The notes beneath the pieces are model-generated. The model worked only from the letters and a program-made list of their open reading frames with translations. It made no database searches and was not told where the DNA came from. A DNA stretch of 64,000 nt from Leuconostoc mesenteroides subsp. mesenteroides ATCC 8293. Lineage in GTDB: Bacteria; Bacillota; Bacilli; Lactobacillales; Lactobacillaceae. The stretch lies in assembly GCF_000014445.1 (NCBI RefSeq), contig NC_008531.1:86001-150000 (forward strand). The letters run 5' to 3'. Each line of letters begins with the position of its first letter. The stretch's first letter is position 1. Positions 25,678-34,804 of the stretch are shown here, piece by piece. The position numbers were made by a program, and so were the translations under genes.

Positions 25678-27024
25678 ATGGCAGAACTTTTTGATTTTCC
25701 CCAAGTAACATTTGTAGGAATACAATCATTACAAGCGGGTGATGGATTTCATTATTATAATCCAGATGAAATAGTTAAAGGTAAGAAAATGAGTGACTGG
25801 CTAAAGTTTTCAGTGACTTATTGGCATACAATGGACCAACGCTTAGTAGACCCATTTGGTGAAGGAACAGCAGTCCGGCCGTGGGACAATCAAGGTAAAC
25901 CAGATTCAATGGAGCAAGCATTAGCGAAGGTTGATTATTTGTTTGAGTTTTTGGAAAAAACTGACGTTAATTACTTTGCCTTTCATGATCGTGATCTTGC
26001 ACCTGAAGGTCATACACTTGCCGAAACAAATAAAAATTTAGATCAAGTTATTGACAAAATTGAACAAAAAATACATGAAACAGGTAAAAAACTTTTATGG
26101 AATACTTCATCACTATTTACGAATAAACGTTTTTTGGCTGGTGGCGCAACTACACCATTTGCTGAGGTATTTGCTTATGCAGCTGGACAAATTAAGCATT
26201 CATTAGATATTGCCAAGCGCTTAGGATCAGAATCATATGTTTTCTGGGGCGGACGAGAAGGCTACGACTTTCTATTAAATACTGACACCAAACGTGAATT
26301 AGACCATATTGCAGCATTCTTTAAGCTAGCTAAGGATTATGCAAATGAAATTGGTTATCAGGGACAATTCTTGATTGAACCCAAGCCCAAAGAACCAACA
26401 CAGCATCAATATGATTTTGATGTGCAAACAACAATTGCTTTCTTGAAAACTTATGGATTAGAGGATACATTCAAGTTGAACTTGGAAGGCAATCACGCCT
26501 ACTTAGCTGGTCACACGTATGAGCATGAAGTGAGATTTGCGCGAGAGGCTGGTTTGTTAGGGTCATTAGATGCTAACATGGGTGATAAGCTCACTGGTTG
26601 GGACATTGATGAATTTCCAAATGATGTTTATGAGGCGACCTTAGTAATGTATGAATTCTTGAAAAACGGGGGTCTACCAACTGGTGGTTTGAATTTTGAT
26701 TCGAAAGCACGCCGTCAAAGTTTCCAAGCTGACGATTTGTTCTACGCGCATATTGCTGGTATGGATACTTATGCTGCTGGCTTGAAAGTTGCTGCTAAGC
26801 TAATTGATGACCAAGTGATTGAAAATGTTCTGAAAGAGCGGTATGCTTCATTTGATTCGGGTATTGGCGCTGATTTTGAAGCTGGGAAAGTTACCTTAAA
26901 AGAATTGGCCACCTATATTGAAAATAAAACAGATGAAGAAATCAACGCAACCCTCAAGTCAGGTCGCCAAGAACGAATCAAACAAACATTGAATAATTAC
27001 ATTTTTTCTGTACTTGGATCTTAA
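25678..27024 (+). CDS. xylA: Xylose isomerase
   Basis: A 448-aa class II xylose isomerase that converts D-xylose to D-xylulose in the cytoplasm. Visible catalytic and metal-site elements are His103 and Asp106 in [22 protein letters not shown], the [18 protein letters not shown] block, NLEGNHA, and [17 protein letters not shown]. The gene starts 10 bp after a strong AGGAGG site. Xylulose kinase follows after a hairpin-containing gap. Confidence 0.95.
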   Translation: MAELFDFPQVTFVGIQSLQAGDGFHYYNPDEIVKGKKMSDWLKFSVTYWHTMDQRLVDPFGEGTAVRPWDNQGKPDSMEQALAKVDYLFEFLEKTDVNYFAFHDRDLAPEGHTLAETNKNLDQVIDKIEQKIHETGKKLLWNTSSLFTNKRFLAGGATTPFAEVFAYAAGQIKHSLDIAKRLGSESYVFWGGREGYDFLLNTDTKRELDHIAAFFKLAKDYANEIGYQGQFLIEPKPKEPTQHQYDFDVQTTIAFLKTYGLEDTFKLNLEGNHAYLAGHTYEHEVRFAREAGLLGSLDANMGDKLTGWDIDEFPNDVYEATLVMYEFLKNGGLPTGGLNFDSKARRQSFQADDLFYAHIAGMDTYAAGLKVAAKLIDDQVIENVLKERYASFDSGIGADFEAGKVTLKELATYIENKTDEEINATLKSGRQERIKQTLNNYIFSVLGS

Positions 27025-27026
27025 GA

Positions 27027-27102
27027 TTTGAATGTGTCTTAAGACATTCAAATTGGTACGAGTAGTATAAATATTTTCAAAAGAGACTAGTTTAAACTGG
27101 TC
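27027..27102 (+). other. Intercistronic hairpins between xylA and xylB
   Basis: Two inverted repeats lie in the 146-bp gap: TTTGAATGTGTC with GACATTCAAA (27027-27052) and AGACTAGTTTAAACTGGTCT (27083-27102). Neither has a T-run, so they look like mRNA stability or partial attenuation elements rather than terminators. Confidence 0.5.
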
Positions 27103-27170
27103 TTGTACATAACACGGGTGAACTGTGTTGGGTTATCTTAGTAAAGATGAACAGAAAGTGGAGGCTAGAC

Positions 27171-28682
27171 ATGACAAAGGTAGTGCTTGGTATTGATCTT
27201 GGTACCTCAGCAGTGAAAGTATCAGCGGTTGATCGGCGAGGGAACATTGTTGCACAACAAAGCTTTGATTATCCTGTTACACAACCACAAGTTGGCTGGT
27301 CAGAACAAAATCCTGAAGATTGGGTCAATGGAACAACTGTTGCAATTGTTAATCTGATTTTAAAAGATCATATTGCGCCAACAGAGATTGAAGGAATTTC
27401 TTATTCTGGGCAAATGCATGGGCTTGTCTTGCTAGATGAAAACCATCAGGTACTGCGACCAGCAATTTTATGGAATGATACACGTACCAGCGCACAAGTA
27501 GAGGAAATTAAGAATAAACTAGGTAAAAAATTTCTTGATATTACCAGAAACTATCCTCTAGAAGGTTTTACTTTACCAAAAATTTTATGGGTTAAGGAGG
27601 AGGAGCCAGAAATTTTTAAGCAAGCGGATCTTTTCTTACTACCTAAAGATTATTTACGATATCGTATGACTGGTAAATTAGCCATGGATTACTCTGATGC
27701 AGCTGGAACGGTTGTCTTAAATGTTACTAAAAAGTGCTGGTCAACAGATATTGCAGAAGCGTTTGACTTACCATCATCTTTTTTCCCTAATCTCATTGCG
27801 TCAACTGATTTTGCTGGTCATATTTCAGAATCTTACGCGACATTTTCTGGATTGACGACACAAACTAAAGTATATGGTGGGGCGGCTGATAACGCCGCTG
27901 GGGCAATTGGAGCGGGTTTGCTCAAATCAAACATGGTCATGTCTTCCATTGGAACGTCAGGTGTGGTTGCAAAGTTTGAAGATAATGCTGATATAGACTA
28001 TCATGGAGAAATTCATTTCTTCAATCATGCTATTCCTAACAAGTATTATTCCATGGGCGTGACGTTAGCAGCTGGTGACGCCAATTCTTGGTTTAAGCGT
28101 GTTTTTGGTGAAACACAAAGCTTTTCAGCATGGTTACGTGAAGCTGAACAATCAAGTGTAGGTGCCAATGGTTTATTGTTTACACCTTATATATCAGGGG
28201 AGCGAACGCCATATCCTGATGCAGATATCCGTGGAAGCTTCTTAGGACTTGATCGCAAACATCAACGAGGCGACTTTATCCGTGCGGTTTTGGAAGGCAT
28301 AATCTTTAGCTTTAAGGATATTATGACAATTTATGACCAACAAGGGGTTGACTTTGACACGATTATTGCCATTGGTGGCGGTGCAAAGTCACCACTATGG
28401 TTACAAATACAAGCTGACATATTTGGAAAGCGGGTCACAACGCTAGAAAATGAGCAGGGACCGGGATTAGGCGCCGCGATAATCGCAGCCACAGGATTGG
28501 GCTGGTTTGACAGTGTGCAAGAAGCTGCACAATCCTTCCTATCGTTTGGAATGGTTTACGAACCGAAGGCAGAAAATGTTTTGAAGTATCAGCAAATGTA
28601 CAGCATTTATCAAACGGCATATCGTTCAACTGCAGAAATATCACACAAATTAGTTGCTTATCAGCGTAAAATCAGTTCTTAG
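27171..28682 (+). CDS. xylB: Xylulose kinase
   Basis: A 503-aa FGGY-family kinase that phosphorylates xylulose to xylulose 5-phosphate, the entry point of the phosphoketolase pathway. Landmarks are [58 protein letters not shown] and [28 protein letters not shown] 27171 is preferred because GGAGG lies at 27160-27164; an upstream in-frame ATG at 27147 has no such site. Confidence 0.94.
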   Translation: MTKVVLGIDLGTSAVKVSAVDRRGNIVAQQSFDYPVTQPQVGWSEQNPEDWVNGTTVAIVNLILKDHIAPTEIEGISYSGQMHGLVLLDENHQVLRPAILWNDTRTSAQVEEIKNKLGKKFLDITRNYPLEGFTLPKILWVKEEEPEIFKQADLFLLPKDYLRYRMTGKLAMDYSDAAGTVVLNVTKKCWSTDIAEAFDLPSSFFPNLIASTDFAGHISESYATFSGLTTQTKVYGGAADNAAGAIGAGLLKSNMVMSSIGTSGVVAKFEDNADIDYHGEIHFFNHAIPNKYYSMGVTLAAGDANSWFKRVFGETQSFSAWLREAEQSSVGANGLLFTPYISGERTPYPDADIRGSFLGLDRKHQRGDFIRAVLEGIIFSFKDIMTIYDQQGVDFDTIIAIGGGAKSPLWLQIQADIFGKRVTTLENEQGPGLGAAIIAATGLGWFDSVQEAAQSFLSFGMVYEPKAENVLKYQQMYSIYQTAYRSTAEISHKLVAYQRKISS

Positions 28683-28699
28683 TTGAAAAAAAAGTTTAT

Positions 28700-28751
28700 A
28701 AGGTTCTTATTTTAAATACACGGACAGAGGTGTATTTATCATAGGAACTTT
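28700..28751 (+). terminator. Possible terminator after xylB
   Basis: AAATACAC (28714-28721) pairs with GTGTATTT (28730-28737), and outer AAGGTTCTTAT pairs with ATAGGAACTTT with wobbles. Only four Ts follow, so efficiency is uncertain. Confidence 0.5.
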
Positions 28752-28801
28752 TAGGTTGAAAATATACTACGTTTTCTCAATTAGTAATTATCAAATCAAA
28801 A

Positions 28802-28829
28802 AAACCACTAAACAATTGTTTAGTGGTTT
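28802..28829. terminator. Palindromic terminator for tRNA-Lys (minus strand), perhaps bidirectional
   Basis: A perfect 28-nt palindrome reading AAACCACTAAACA outward from its centre. The A-run on the left becomes a T-run for the minus-strand tRNA transcript. Confidence 0.85.
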
Positions 28830-28834
28830 AATAG

Positions 28835-28907
28835 TGGTCAGCCAGGGGCTCGAACCCTGGACCCACGGATTAAGAGTCCGTTGCTCTACCAACTGAGCTA
28901 GCTGACC
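28835..28907 (-). tRNA. tRNA-Lys (anticodon CTT)
   Basis: On the minus strand the cloverleaf has acceptor arms GGTCAGC (28907-28901) and GCTGACC (28842-28836), D-arm GCTC...GAGC, anticodon stem ACGGA/TCCGT with loop CTCTTAA (anticodon CTT), and a T-arm CCAGG GTTCGAG CCCTGG-type stem-loop. The discriminator base is A and the CCA end is not encoded. Confidence 0.95.
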
Positions 28908-29010
28908 ATAATGTCGTGTTTCACAACATCAAATATAATACCATGTGAAAATACAAAATGCAATAGCTAAGTATGATAAAATGAATATATTCTATATTGG
29001 AAGGAGATGC

Positions 29011-29892
29011 GTGGACTTTTGCACCATTTGTTCACGCTCTATTAGCATGTTTGATCTTATCAAAGCAATAATTATTGGTATCATTGAAGGCCTGACGGAG
29101 TTTTTACCAGTCTCTTCAACTGGACATATCATCTTAGCAGAAGCATTGATGAAAATTCCTAGTGGCAATGTTTGGACGAAGGCGTTTAGTTCAGTATTTG
29201 ATTATTCGATTCAATTGGGAGCAATCTTTGCGGTTATTCAATTGTACTTCGACAAGTTGAATCCGTTTTCATCTAAAAAAACAGATCATGAAAAATTCCA
29301 AACTTGGCGTTTGTGGATTCGAGTAATCGTTGGTGTATTACCAGCCATTGTGTTTGGATTTGCATTAAATGACTTTATGGATGCACATTTGATGAATTTC
29401 TGGGTTGTGTCAGCAACACTTATCATTTATGGTATTGCGTTTATTGTGATTGAGAACCGTCAAAAAAGCATTGTACCGGTAATTACTAATGTAAACCAAA
29501 TTACTTTTAAACTAGCATTGTACATTGGTTTGTTTCAAGTGCTATCAATCGTTCCCGGTACATCACGTTCGGGAGCAACTATCTTGGGTGCTATTATCTT
29601 AGGAGCATCGCGATTCGTGGCTGCAGAATTTTCATTCTTCTTGTCAATTCCGGTTATGTTCGGTGTGACTTTCCTTAAGATGGGTTCATTCTTTAGAGAT
29701 GGTGGTTCATTCACGGGCATGCAAAGCATAGTAATGCTTGTTGGTTTCATCGTATCTTGGATTGTTGCTTGGTTTGCTATTAAGTTTATGATGAACTATA
29801 TTAAGAATAATGATTTCAAGGTATTCGGTTACTATAGAATTATTATAGGCGCTATTTTCTTAGTTTTCGGTATTCTTGGCATCGTGGGGTAA
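29011..29892 (+). CDS. uppP: Undecaprenyl-diphosphatase UppP (BacA)
   Basis: A polytopic phosphatase that recycles undecaprenyl diphosphate for cell-wall synthesis and gives bacitracin tolerance. It has both active-site blocks, EGLTEFLPVSSTGHIILAE and VPGTSRSGATILGAI. The start is uncertain. The family usually begins at MFDLIKA (ATG 29047, 281 aa), but that codon has no ribosome site. The strong GGAAGGAG at 28999-29006 is placed for GTG 29011, which adds 12 residues (MDFCTICSRSIS). I report 29011. Confidence 0.9.
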   Translation: MDFCTICSRSISMFDLIKAIIIGIIEGLTEFLPVSSTGHIILAEALMKIPSGNVWTKAFSSVFDYSIQLGAIFAVIQLYFDKLNPFSSKKTDHEKFQTWRLWIRVIVGVLPAIVFGFALNDFMDAHLMNFWVVSATLIIYGIAFIVIENRQKSIVPVITNVNQITFKLALYIGLFQVLSIVPGTSRSGATILGAIILGASRFVAAEFSFFLSIPVMFGVTFLKMGSFFRDGGSFTGMQSIVMLVGFIVSWIVAWFAIKFMMNYIKNNDFKVFGYYRIIIGAIFLVFGILGIVG

Positions 29893-29893
29893 T

Positions 29894-29924
29894 AAAAAGC
29901 ACAGGCAATGGCTTGTGCTTTTTT
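29894..29924 (+). terminator. Terminator after uppP
   Basis: AAAAAGCACA pairs with TGTGCTTTTT, followed by a T-run. Confidence 0.85.
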
Positions 29925-29975
29925 GTTTCATATTTTTATTCATAAAAAAATATTTAAAATTAAAATAAAAAGTGA

Positions 29976-30004
29976 TTGACATGAGAAAATGCATAGTATA
30001 TAAT
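29976..30004 (+). promoter_or_regulatory. Promoter of T-box leader 4
   Basis: A full-consensus promoter: TTGACA (29976-29981), 17 nt, TATAAT (29999-30004). Confidence 0.88.
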
Positions 30005-30011
30005 TAGTTCA

Positions 30012-30298
30012 ACATATAACGTTGAAAAGATAAGTACTTGTCAAAATGATTGTATAGAGAGCTAATGTTTGGTGAAAGTTAGTATCAGGATGGCTAGGAA
30101 AATGGTCTTGGAGTTAATAGTGATGTGAGCAATAAGGTTTGTAAATATCATTCGGGTACACCCGTTACAGTGTCAGAGTATCGAAAGCATTGTCTTTTCT
30201 GTACTTGGTAAGTGTGTACTAGTGATAGTATGCAGAAAACGGGTGGTAACACGGTAACTTCGTCCCGCAGCTTTGATTATTCAAGGCTGCGTTTTTTT
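30012..30298 (+). promoter_or_regulatory. T-box leader 4 (probable methionine specifier)
   Basis: AGTA at 30033-30036, AGAGAGC, GGAAAATGGTC with ATG at 30102-30104, then CTTGGAG. T-box core GGGTGGTAACACGG has UGGU at 30244-30247. The terminator is 30267-30276/30281-30290 with seven Ts. It controls the two UROD-fold genes and the ABC transporter that follow. The specifier core is identical to leaders 1-3. Confidence 0.9.
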
Positions 30299-30325
30299 GT
30301 TGTATGAAATAAAGGAGAAATTGAT

Positions 30326-30397
30326 ATGCGCTATTTGTTAACTAAAAATATATTAGTTAGATTAAAGGGCTTAGGCATAGCTCATAGCCGAATGTGA
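30326..30397 (+). CDS. Possible 23-aa small protein between T-box 4 and the first UROD-fold gene
   Basis: An ATG at 30326 with AAAGGAG 10 nt upstream opens a 24-codon frame (MRYLLTKNILVRLKGLGIAH...). It is basic, has no recognised family and ends 42 bp before the next gene, which has its own ribosome site. It could be a small peptide, or the N-terminal scar of a lost gene, as at 4244. Confidence 0.35.
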   Translation: MRYLLTKNILVRLKGLGIAHSRM

Positions 30398-30439
30398 TTC
30401 TGTTTATTAACTTTAAATTAATATCATTAAGGAGATCAC

Positions 30440-31471
30440 ATGGAAAGCACGGGAAAATTATCCTTTACTAATAATTACAACTACGTTCCAGCGAGTTTTT
30501 GGTATCATTTTTCGGCAGCCTCAGGTGTAGAGCTGGATGCTTTTAAAAATCCTGAGATTATTGAAGGTAATATTTTAGGTACTAAGAAGTTAGTTGAGAC
30601 AACCTCACCAGATTTTGTGAAATTAATGAGCGACGGCCTGTTTCATTACGAATTTAATTACCAAGATGCTGATGATAAAAGGGTAGTTTACGCTAATTTA
30701 TCACCAATAGCGGATAATCATCCATGGTTGATAAAAACAGCAGATTTAGTTAGACGGCAAAAGCAGGTCATCGGTGAGCGAGCTTCATTTTATAATGTTT
30801 TTTCACCAACGACGTTACTTAAATGGGCACTAGTTAAAAATCCAGATGGACACTACGATAAAAGTAAAGCCGATGAAAAGCTTGCTGATATTATTTTGAC
30901 AGATAGCGAAAATGTTCGTCAGGCATTAGAGGTGATTACACTAGATGTAATCAAGCAGGTGAAGGCTGCGGTCAATGCTGGTGCCGATGGGATCTATTAT
31001 AGTACGCAAGTTATTCAGGATACACGGCTAGGACATGCCGATTTTGATGAATTTGTCGCTGCGACTGATAAACAAGTTCTAAAGGCAGCAAATCAATTGT
31101 CAGATACAAATATCTTACATATTTGTGGTAATGGCGGCGCCAGAAATGCAATTTCATGGTTTGAAAATTATCCGGCATCAATTGTTAACTGGTCGGTTGA
31201 TACGGAAGACATATCTTTACATGAGGGCAAAGAGATCTTCCCAGGGAAAATTGTTCTTGGTGGGTTTGGTAACACTGCGAAAGATGTTTTGTATCGAGGA
31301 ACACAGTCTGAAATACAACAATTTGCTAAACGTTTAGTTCAGGAAGCTGGTGCCGATAATTTAATTATTGGTGCTAATTGTACGGTTCCCCGGGATATTG
31401 ATCCTCAACATCTACAGTGGGCGATAGAAGCAGTTCAAAAGGAAAGTGAAGGTTTGAAAAGTTATGAGTAA
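30440..31471 (+). CDS. UROD-fold alkyltransferase-like protein 1 (MtaA/MtbA/MetE-like zinc motif)
   Basis: A 343-aa protein of the uroporphyrinogen decarboxylase/MetE-like superfamily. It carries the H-X-C...C zinc motif of MtaA/MtbA methyltransferases: His227 and Cys229 in HICGNGG, and Cys314 in IIGANCTVPRD. True uroporphyrinogen decarboxylases lack this motif, and there is no haem gene nearby. Enzymes with this site activate a thiol for methyl or alkyl transfer. Under a methionine-type T-box and next to an importer, transfer of a methyl group to or from a sulfur compound is the best inference. A diverged tandem copy overlaps its end by 8 bp. Confidence 0.75.
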   Translation: MESTGKLSFTNNYNYVPASFWYHFSAASGVELDAFKNPEIIEGNILGTKKLVETTSPDFVKLMSDGLFHYEFNYQDADDKRVVYANLSPIADNHPWLIKTADLVRRQKQVIGERASFYNVFSPTTLLKWALVKNPDGHYDKSKADEKLADIILTDSENVRQALEVITLDVIKQVKAAVNAGADGIYYSTQVIQDTRLGHADFDEFVAATDKQVLKAANQLSDTNILHICGNGGARNAISWFENYPASIVNWSVDTEDISLHEGKEIFPGKIVLGGFGNTAKDVLYRGTQSEIQQFAKRLVQEAGADNLIIGANCTVPRDIDPQHLQWAIEAVQKESEGLKSYE

Positions 31472-32465
31472 TCAACAAAATGTATTATTAGATTCAACAG
31501 AAAAAATACCGGTTAGTTTTTGGCGCCATTTCGCTGATGATGAAACCGTCGACGCATTAGAAAATCCAACAATTGCTACGATTAATATTCAAGGACATAA
31601 GGAATATGTTGACGACTTACGTCCAGATTTTGTGAAGTTAATGAGTGACGGTTATTTTAATGTTCCTTTTGACAATGTCACTGATCCTAAAAATATTGAT
31701 AATTTAAGTAAAATTCAAGAGATACAAGATGATGATCCTTGGCTTACTGAACAAGTCAAATTAGTGCAAGAGCAGAAAAAAGTTATTGGTCAGCGTAGAG
31801 GTTTTTATAATATCTTTTCACCAGTGACGATTTTAAAGTGGGCACTCTATGATGCAGAAAGTGAGTTGCCTGCCAAGGGCGATGAACGCTTAACCGAACT
31901 GTTTATTCAATACCCGGAGGAAATTAAGCATATTCTAAATGTTCTAGCTAAGAACATTATCAAGCAAGTAAAGGCGGTTGTAGTAGATGGTGGTGCTGAT
32001 GGAGTCTATTACAGTACACAAGAATTACAGAGTTCAAAATATACTAAAGAATTGTTTGATGGTATACAAAAGAATGTTGATTTAAGTGTTATAGATGCAA
32101 TTAAGTCTGTTAGTGATATTAGCATTCTTCATATCTGTGGTTTCAGCGGTACAAGTAACCACTTAGAGTGGTTTATAGACTATGACTTGCCAATTGTCAA
32201 TTGGGCAGTGACAGTGGAAGGTATTTCCCTCCAACAGGGACAGCAAATATTTAAAGACAAAGTTGTATTGGGCGGATTTGGTAATACAACAGATGATGTA
32301 TTATACAACGGGTCTAAAGACGAAATAGAAGCGGCTGTACAAGGATTATTGTCCAACGTTGATAAAAAGCGTGTTATTATCGGTGCGGATTGCACTGTTC
32401 CCCGCGATATTCCTGTGGATCATTTGAAGTGGGCGATTGCCGCCGTACATGAAAACGTTGTGTAA
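31464..32465 (+). CDS. UROD-fold alkyltransferase-like protein 2 (tandem paralogue)
   Basis: A 333-aa paralogue of the preceding protein sharing the opening PVSFWRHF, DFVKLMSDG, GFYNIFSPVTILKWAL and the zinc motif His223/Cys225 (HICGFSG) and Cys310 (IIGADCTVPRD). The two proteins align along their whole length and are translationally coupled, so they arose by tandem duplication and may form a heterodimer or act on different substrates. The conserved Cys/His set argues against a real uroporphyrinogen decarboxylase. Confidence 0.75.
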   Translation: MSNQQNVLLDSTEKIPVSFWRHFADDETVDALENPTIATINIQGHKEYVDDLRPDFVKLMSDGYFNVPFDNVTDPKNIDNLSKIQEIQDDDPWLTEQVKLVQEQKKVIGQRRGFYNIFSPVTILKWALYDAESELPAKGDERLTELFIQYPEEIKHILNVLAKNIIKQVKAVVVDGGADGVYYSTQELQSSKYTKELFDGIQKNVDLSVIDAIKSVSDISILHICGFSGTSNHLEWFIDYDLPIVNWAVTVEGISLQQGQQIFKDKVVLGGFGNTTDDVLYNGSKDEIEAAVQGLLSNVDKKRVIIGADCTVPRDIPVDHLKWAIAAVHENVV

Positions 32466-32480
32466 CGAGGAGAAGAGAGA

Positions 32481-33341
32481 ATGGTAAATAAAAAAGGGAT
32501 TATTACTGCTGCGGTAGCCGTTGTCATTATTGGTGGTGGTTTGACTATACGTCATCTTAATGCAGACAGCAACAAGGCAGCAGCCAAAAAAGTAAGAACA
32601 ATTAATGTGGCACATACACAAAACTATGTGCCATATGATTATGTGAAAAACGGTGTATCAAAAGGATATGAAGTTGATGTTTTGAAAGCTGTTGATAAGC
32701 TATTGCCCGATTATAAGTTTAAGTATCATCCAACATCAGATGAAGATTTATTAGTTGGCTTGGATTCAGGAAAATATGATGTTGGGGTGAAGGGTGCTTG
32801 GTGGACAAAAGAACGTGCCAAAAAGTACATCTTACCCAAGCAAGCGGTTGGTGCGTCTATCATAGGAATCACTTATCGAAAAGATGATAACTATAAGTCA
32901 TTTGCCGAGTTTGCAAAGAAGTCAGGTAAGTTGGTACCAATTTCACCACAGAATGGTCAATACGCAGTAGTACAGGAGTGGAACAAAAAACACCCTAACG
33001 AAAAAATCACATTAAAATCAGCTGATCAATTTACTGTTGGTGATGCATATAACTGGGTATTGGAAGGCCGATATGATGCTTACTTTGATGTGAAGGTAAA
33101 TTACCAAAATTCAGTTGTTAAGAGCAGTGGCGCTTACCATAGTTCAGCCGACAAATTGGCCTACACACCCTACAAGGGCATTAAGACTTATCCGATTATC
33201 AGTCGTGCCAATAAAGACAACTCAAATTTCTCAAAAGAATATGACCAAGCTATCAAGAAGCTACAGAAGAACGGTACGCTGGAAAAGTTGTCACAAAAGT
33301 ATTTCAAAGAAAATGTTTGGGACTTTGTCGGTGATAAATAA
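32481..33341 (+). CDS. Amino-acid ABC transporter substrate-binding protein, membrane-anchored
   Basis: A 286-aa SBP family 3 protein with YVPYDYVKNGVSKGYEVDVLKAVDKL and GLDSGKYDVGVKGAWWTKERAKKY. A hydrophobic helix (residues 6-23) lies near the N-terminus with no lipobox cysteine. The order of one binding protein, two permeases and an ATPase recalls B. subtilis TcyJKLMN (ytm operon, cystine and S-methyl-cysteine uptake), which supports a sulfur amino acid ligand. It starts 15 bp after the second UROD-fold gene. Confidence 0.84.
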   Translation: MVNKKGIITAAVAVVIIGGGLTIRHLNADSNKAAAKKVRTINVAHTQNYVPYDYVKNGVSKGYEVDVLKAVDKLLPDYKFKYHPTSDEDLLVGLDSGKYDVGVKGAWWTKERAKKYILPKQAVGASIIGITYRKDDNYKSFAEFAKKSGKLVPISPQNGQYAVVQEWNKKHPNEKITLKSADQFTVGDAYNWVLEGRYDAYFDVKVNYQNSVVKSSGAYHSSADKLAYTPYKGIKTYPIISRANKDNSNFSKEYDQAIKKLQKNGTLEKLSQKYFKENVWDFVGDK

Positions 33342-33364
33342 AGTTTCAGAATTAAGGAGTTAAG

Positions 33365-34087
33365 ATGCCACCATTTAGTTTCAAATTTTTCCTATCGGTT
33401 TTTGGTGAGGTACTGCCTTATTTTCCAGTAACGCTACTCATCATTGTTACATCGATAATTTTTAGTTCCTTATTAGGGGCATTGGTGGCTAGTGGGCAAC
33501 TTAGTCGATCACCAATATGGAGAACCTTGTCACAAGGTTATGTTTTTGTACTGCGCTCTACGCCACCCATCGTTTTGTTGTTTTTAGTTTTTTATGGGTT
33601 ACCTAAATTATTATTGCTATCCTTGAATATTAATATCAATGATTGGCAAAAATCGATTTTCGTCATTATCGCGTTATCCTTACTGTTTGCGTCAAATTTA
33701 GCAGAAGTGTTTAAATCTGCCTATTTATCTGTGAACACTGGGCAACGTGAAGCGGCATTGATGGTGGGCTTATCAGAATGGCAGACATTTTATCGTATAA
33801 CCCTACCACAAACAATCGTAGTCGCCTTACCCAATTTCGCAAATACTGTCGCCGCATTAATTAAAGATGCAGCTTTGGCATATGTCATTGGACTACTAGA
33901 TATGATGGGTGCAGGTGATAATCTGATTTCTAGGAATTTTGGACACCACTCACTTGAGACATATTTAGCGTTGGCCATTATTTATTGGATTTTATTTGTA
34001 ATCATTGAGCAAGGCGCGAAGTATTTAGAAAGATATCTTGGTAAAAGCCGTGCAATTGCATCAAATCCTGCGGAGGTTGTCGCATGA
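33365..34087 (+). CDS. Amino-acid ABC transporter permease (TcyL-like)
   Basis: A 240-aa HisM-type permease with GYVFVLRSTPPIVLLFLVFYGLP and EAA loop GQREAALMVGLSEWQTFYRITLPQT. AAGGAG precedes the ATG. It overlaps the next permease start by 4 bp (ATGA), so the pair is likely a heterodimer. Confidence 0.87.
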   Translation: MPPFSFKFFLSVFGEVLPYFPVTLLIIVTSIIFSSLLGALVASGQLSRSPIWRTLSQGYVFVLRSTPPIVLLFLVFYGLPKLLLLSLNININDWQKSIFVIIALSLLFASNLAEVFKSAYLSVNTGQREAALMVGLSEWQTFYRITLPQTIVVALPNFANTVAALIKDAALAYVIGLLDMMGAGDNLISRNFGHHSLETYLALAIIYWILFVIIEQGAKYLERYLGKSRAIASNPAEVVA

Positions 34088-34794
34088 ATGTACCATTTTT
34101 AATTCAAACTTTCTGGTCGGCTATAAAAGCTGTGCCAATAACATTATTAATTACCGGTGCGTCATTGCTCATTGGTTTGCCGCTTGGCTTTTTATTGGCA
34201 TGGATTAAAATTAGAAAAATTCGTATACTTTATCCGCTCGTTGTCGCATACACATCTCTCATGCGGGCCACGCCGATGGTATTACTGATTTTACTGTTTT
34301 ATAGTACATTACCAAGCTTGTTGAATGTCTTAGTTAACCAAAAACTACACTGGAATGTCAAGGTGTTCGATACTAATCCCATTATTTATGCCATTATTGT
34401 TTTTGCTTTAATTGCAGTTGCAAATTTATCGGAAGTATTTCGATCAGCAATTTTGACGATTGATCCTGGACAAAAAGAGGCAGCTTTAATGGTTGGATTG
34501 ACGCCAATACAAGCTTATTATCGTATTATTATTCCACAAGCATTGGTTTCGGCTGTGCCTAACATTGGTAATTTAACGTTAAACATTTTAAAAGGCACTT
34601 CGCTTGCGTTCATGATGACGGTTCAAGAAGTAACGGCGGTTGCTAAAACAGCAGCCTCATATACTTATGATTACACGGAAGCTTATATTGATATTTTTAT
34701 AATTTACTTTATCTTAGGAACGATACTGCAAATCATTTTTAAATATCTGGAACGTTACTTAGGTCGACATAAGCTACGCGGAACAGTTGTATAG
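34084..34794 (+). CDS. Amino-acid ABC transporter permease (TcyM-like)
   Basis: A 236-aa HisM-type permease with AYTSLMRATPMVLLILLFYSTLP and EAA loop GQKEAALMVGLTPIQAYYRIIIPQA. Translationally coupled to the preceding permease gene. Its sister permeases in the other two T-box operons are clearly more distant, so the three transporters are separate systems. Confidence 0.87.
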   Translation: MNVPFLIQTFWSAIKAVPITLLITGASLLIGLPLGFLLAWIKIRKIRILYPLVVAYTSLMRATPMVLLILLFYSTLPSLLNVLVNQKLHWNVKVFDTNPIIYAIIVFALIAVANLSEVFRSAILTIDPGQKEAALMVGLTPIQAYYRIIIPQALVSAVPNIGNLTLNILKGTSLAFMMTVQEVTAVAKTAASYTYDYTEAYIDIFIIYFILGTILQIIFKYLERYLGRHKLRGTVV

Positions 34795-34804
34795 GGAGAA
34801 TAGC

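Noticed and set aside
31464..32465. Uroporphyrinogen decarboxylase (haem synthesis) as the function of the two UROD-fold genes
   Set aside because: The His-X-Cys...Cys zinc set is that of alkyltransferases, no other haem gene is near, and the operon is under a T-box with an amino-acid importer.
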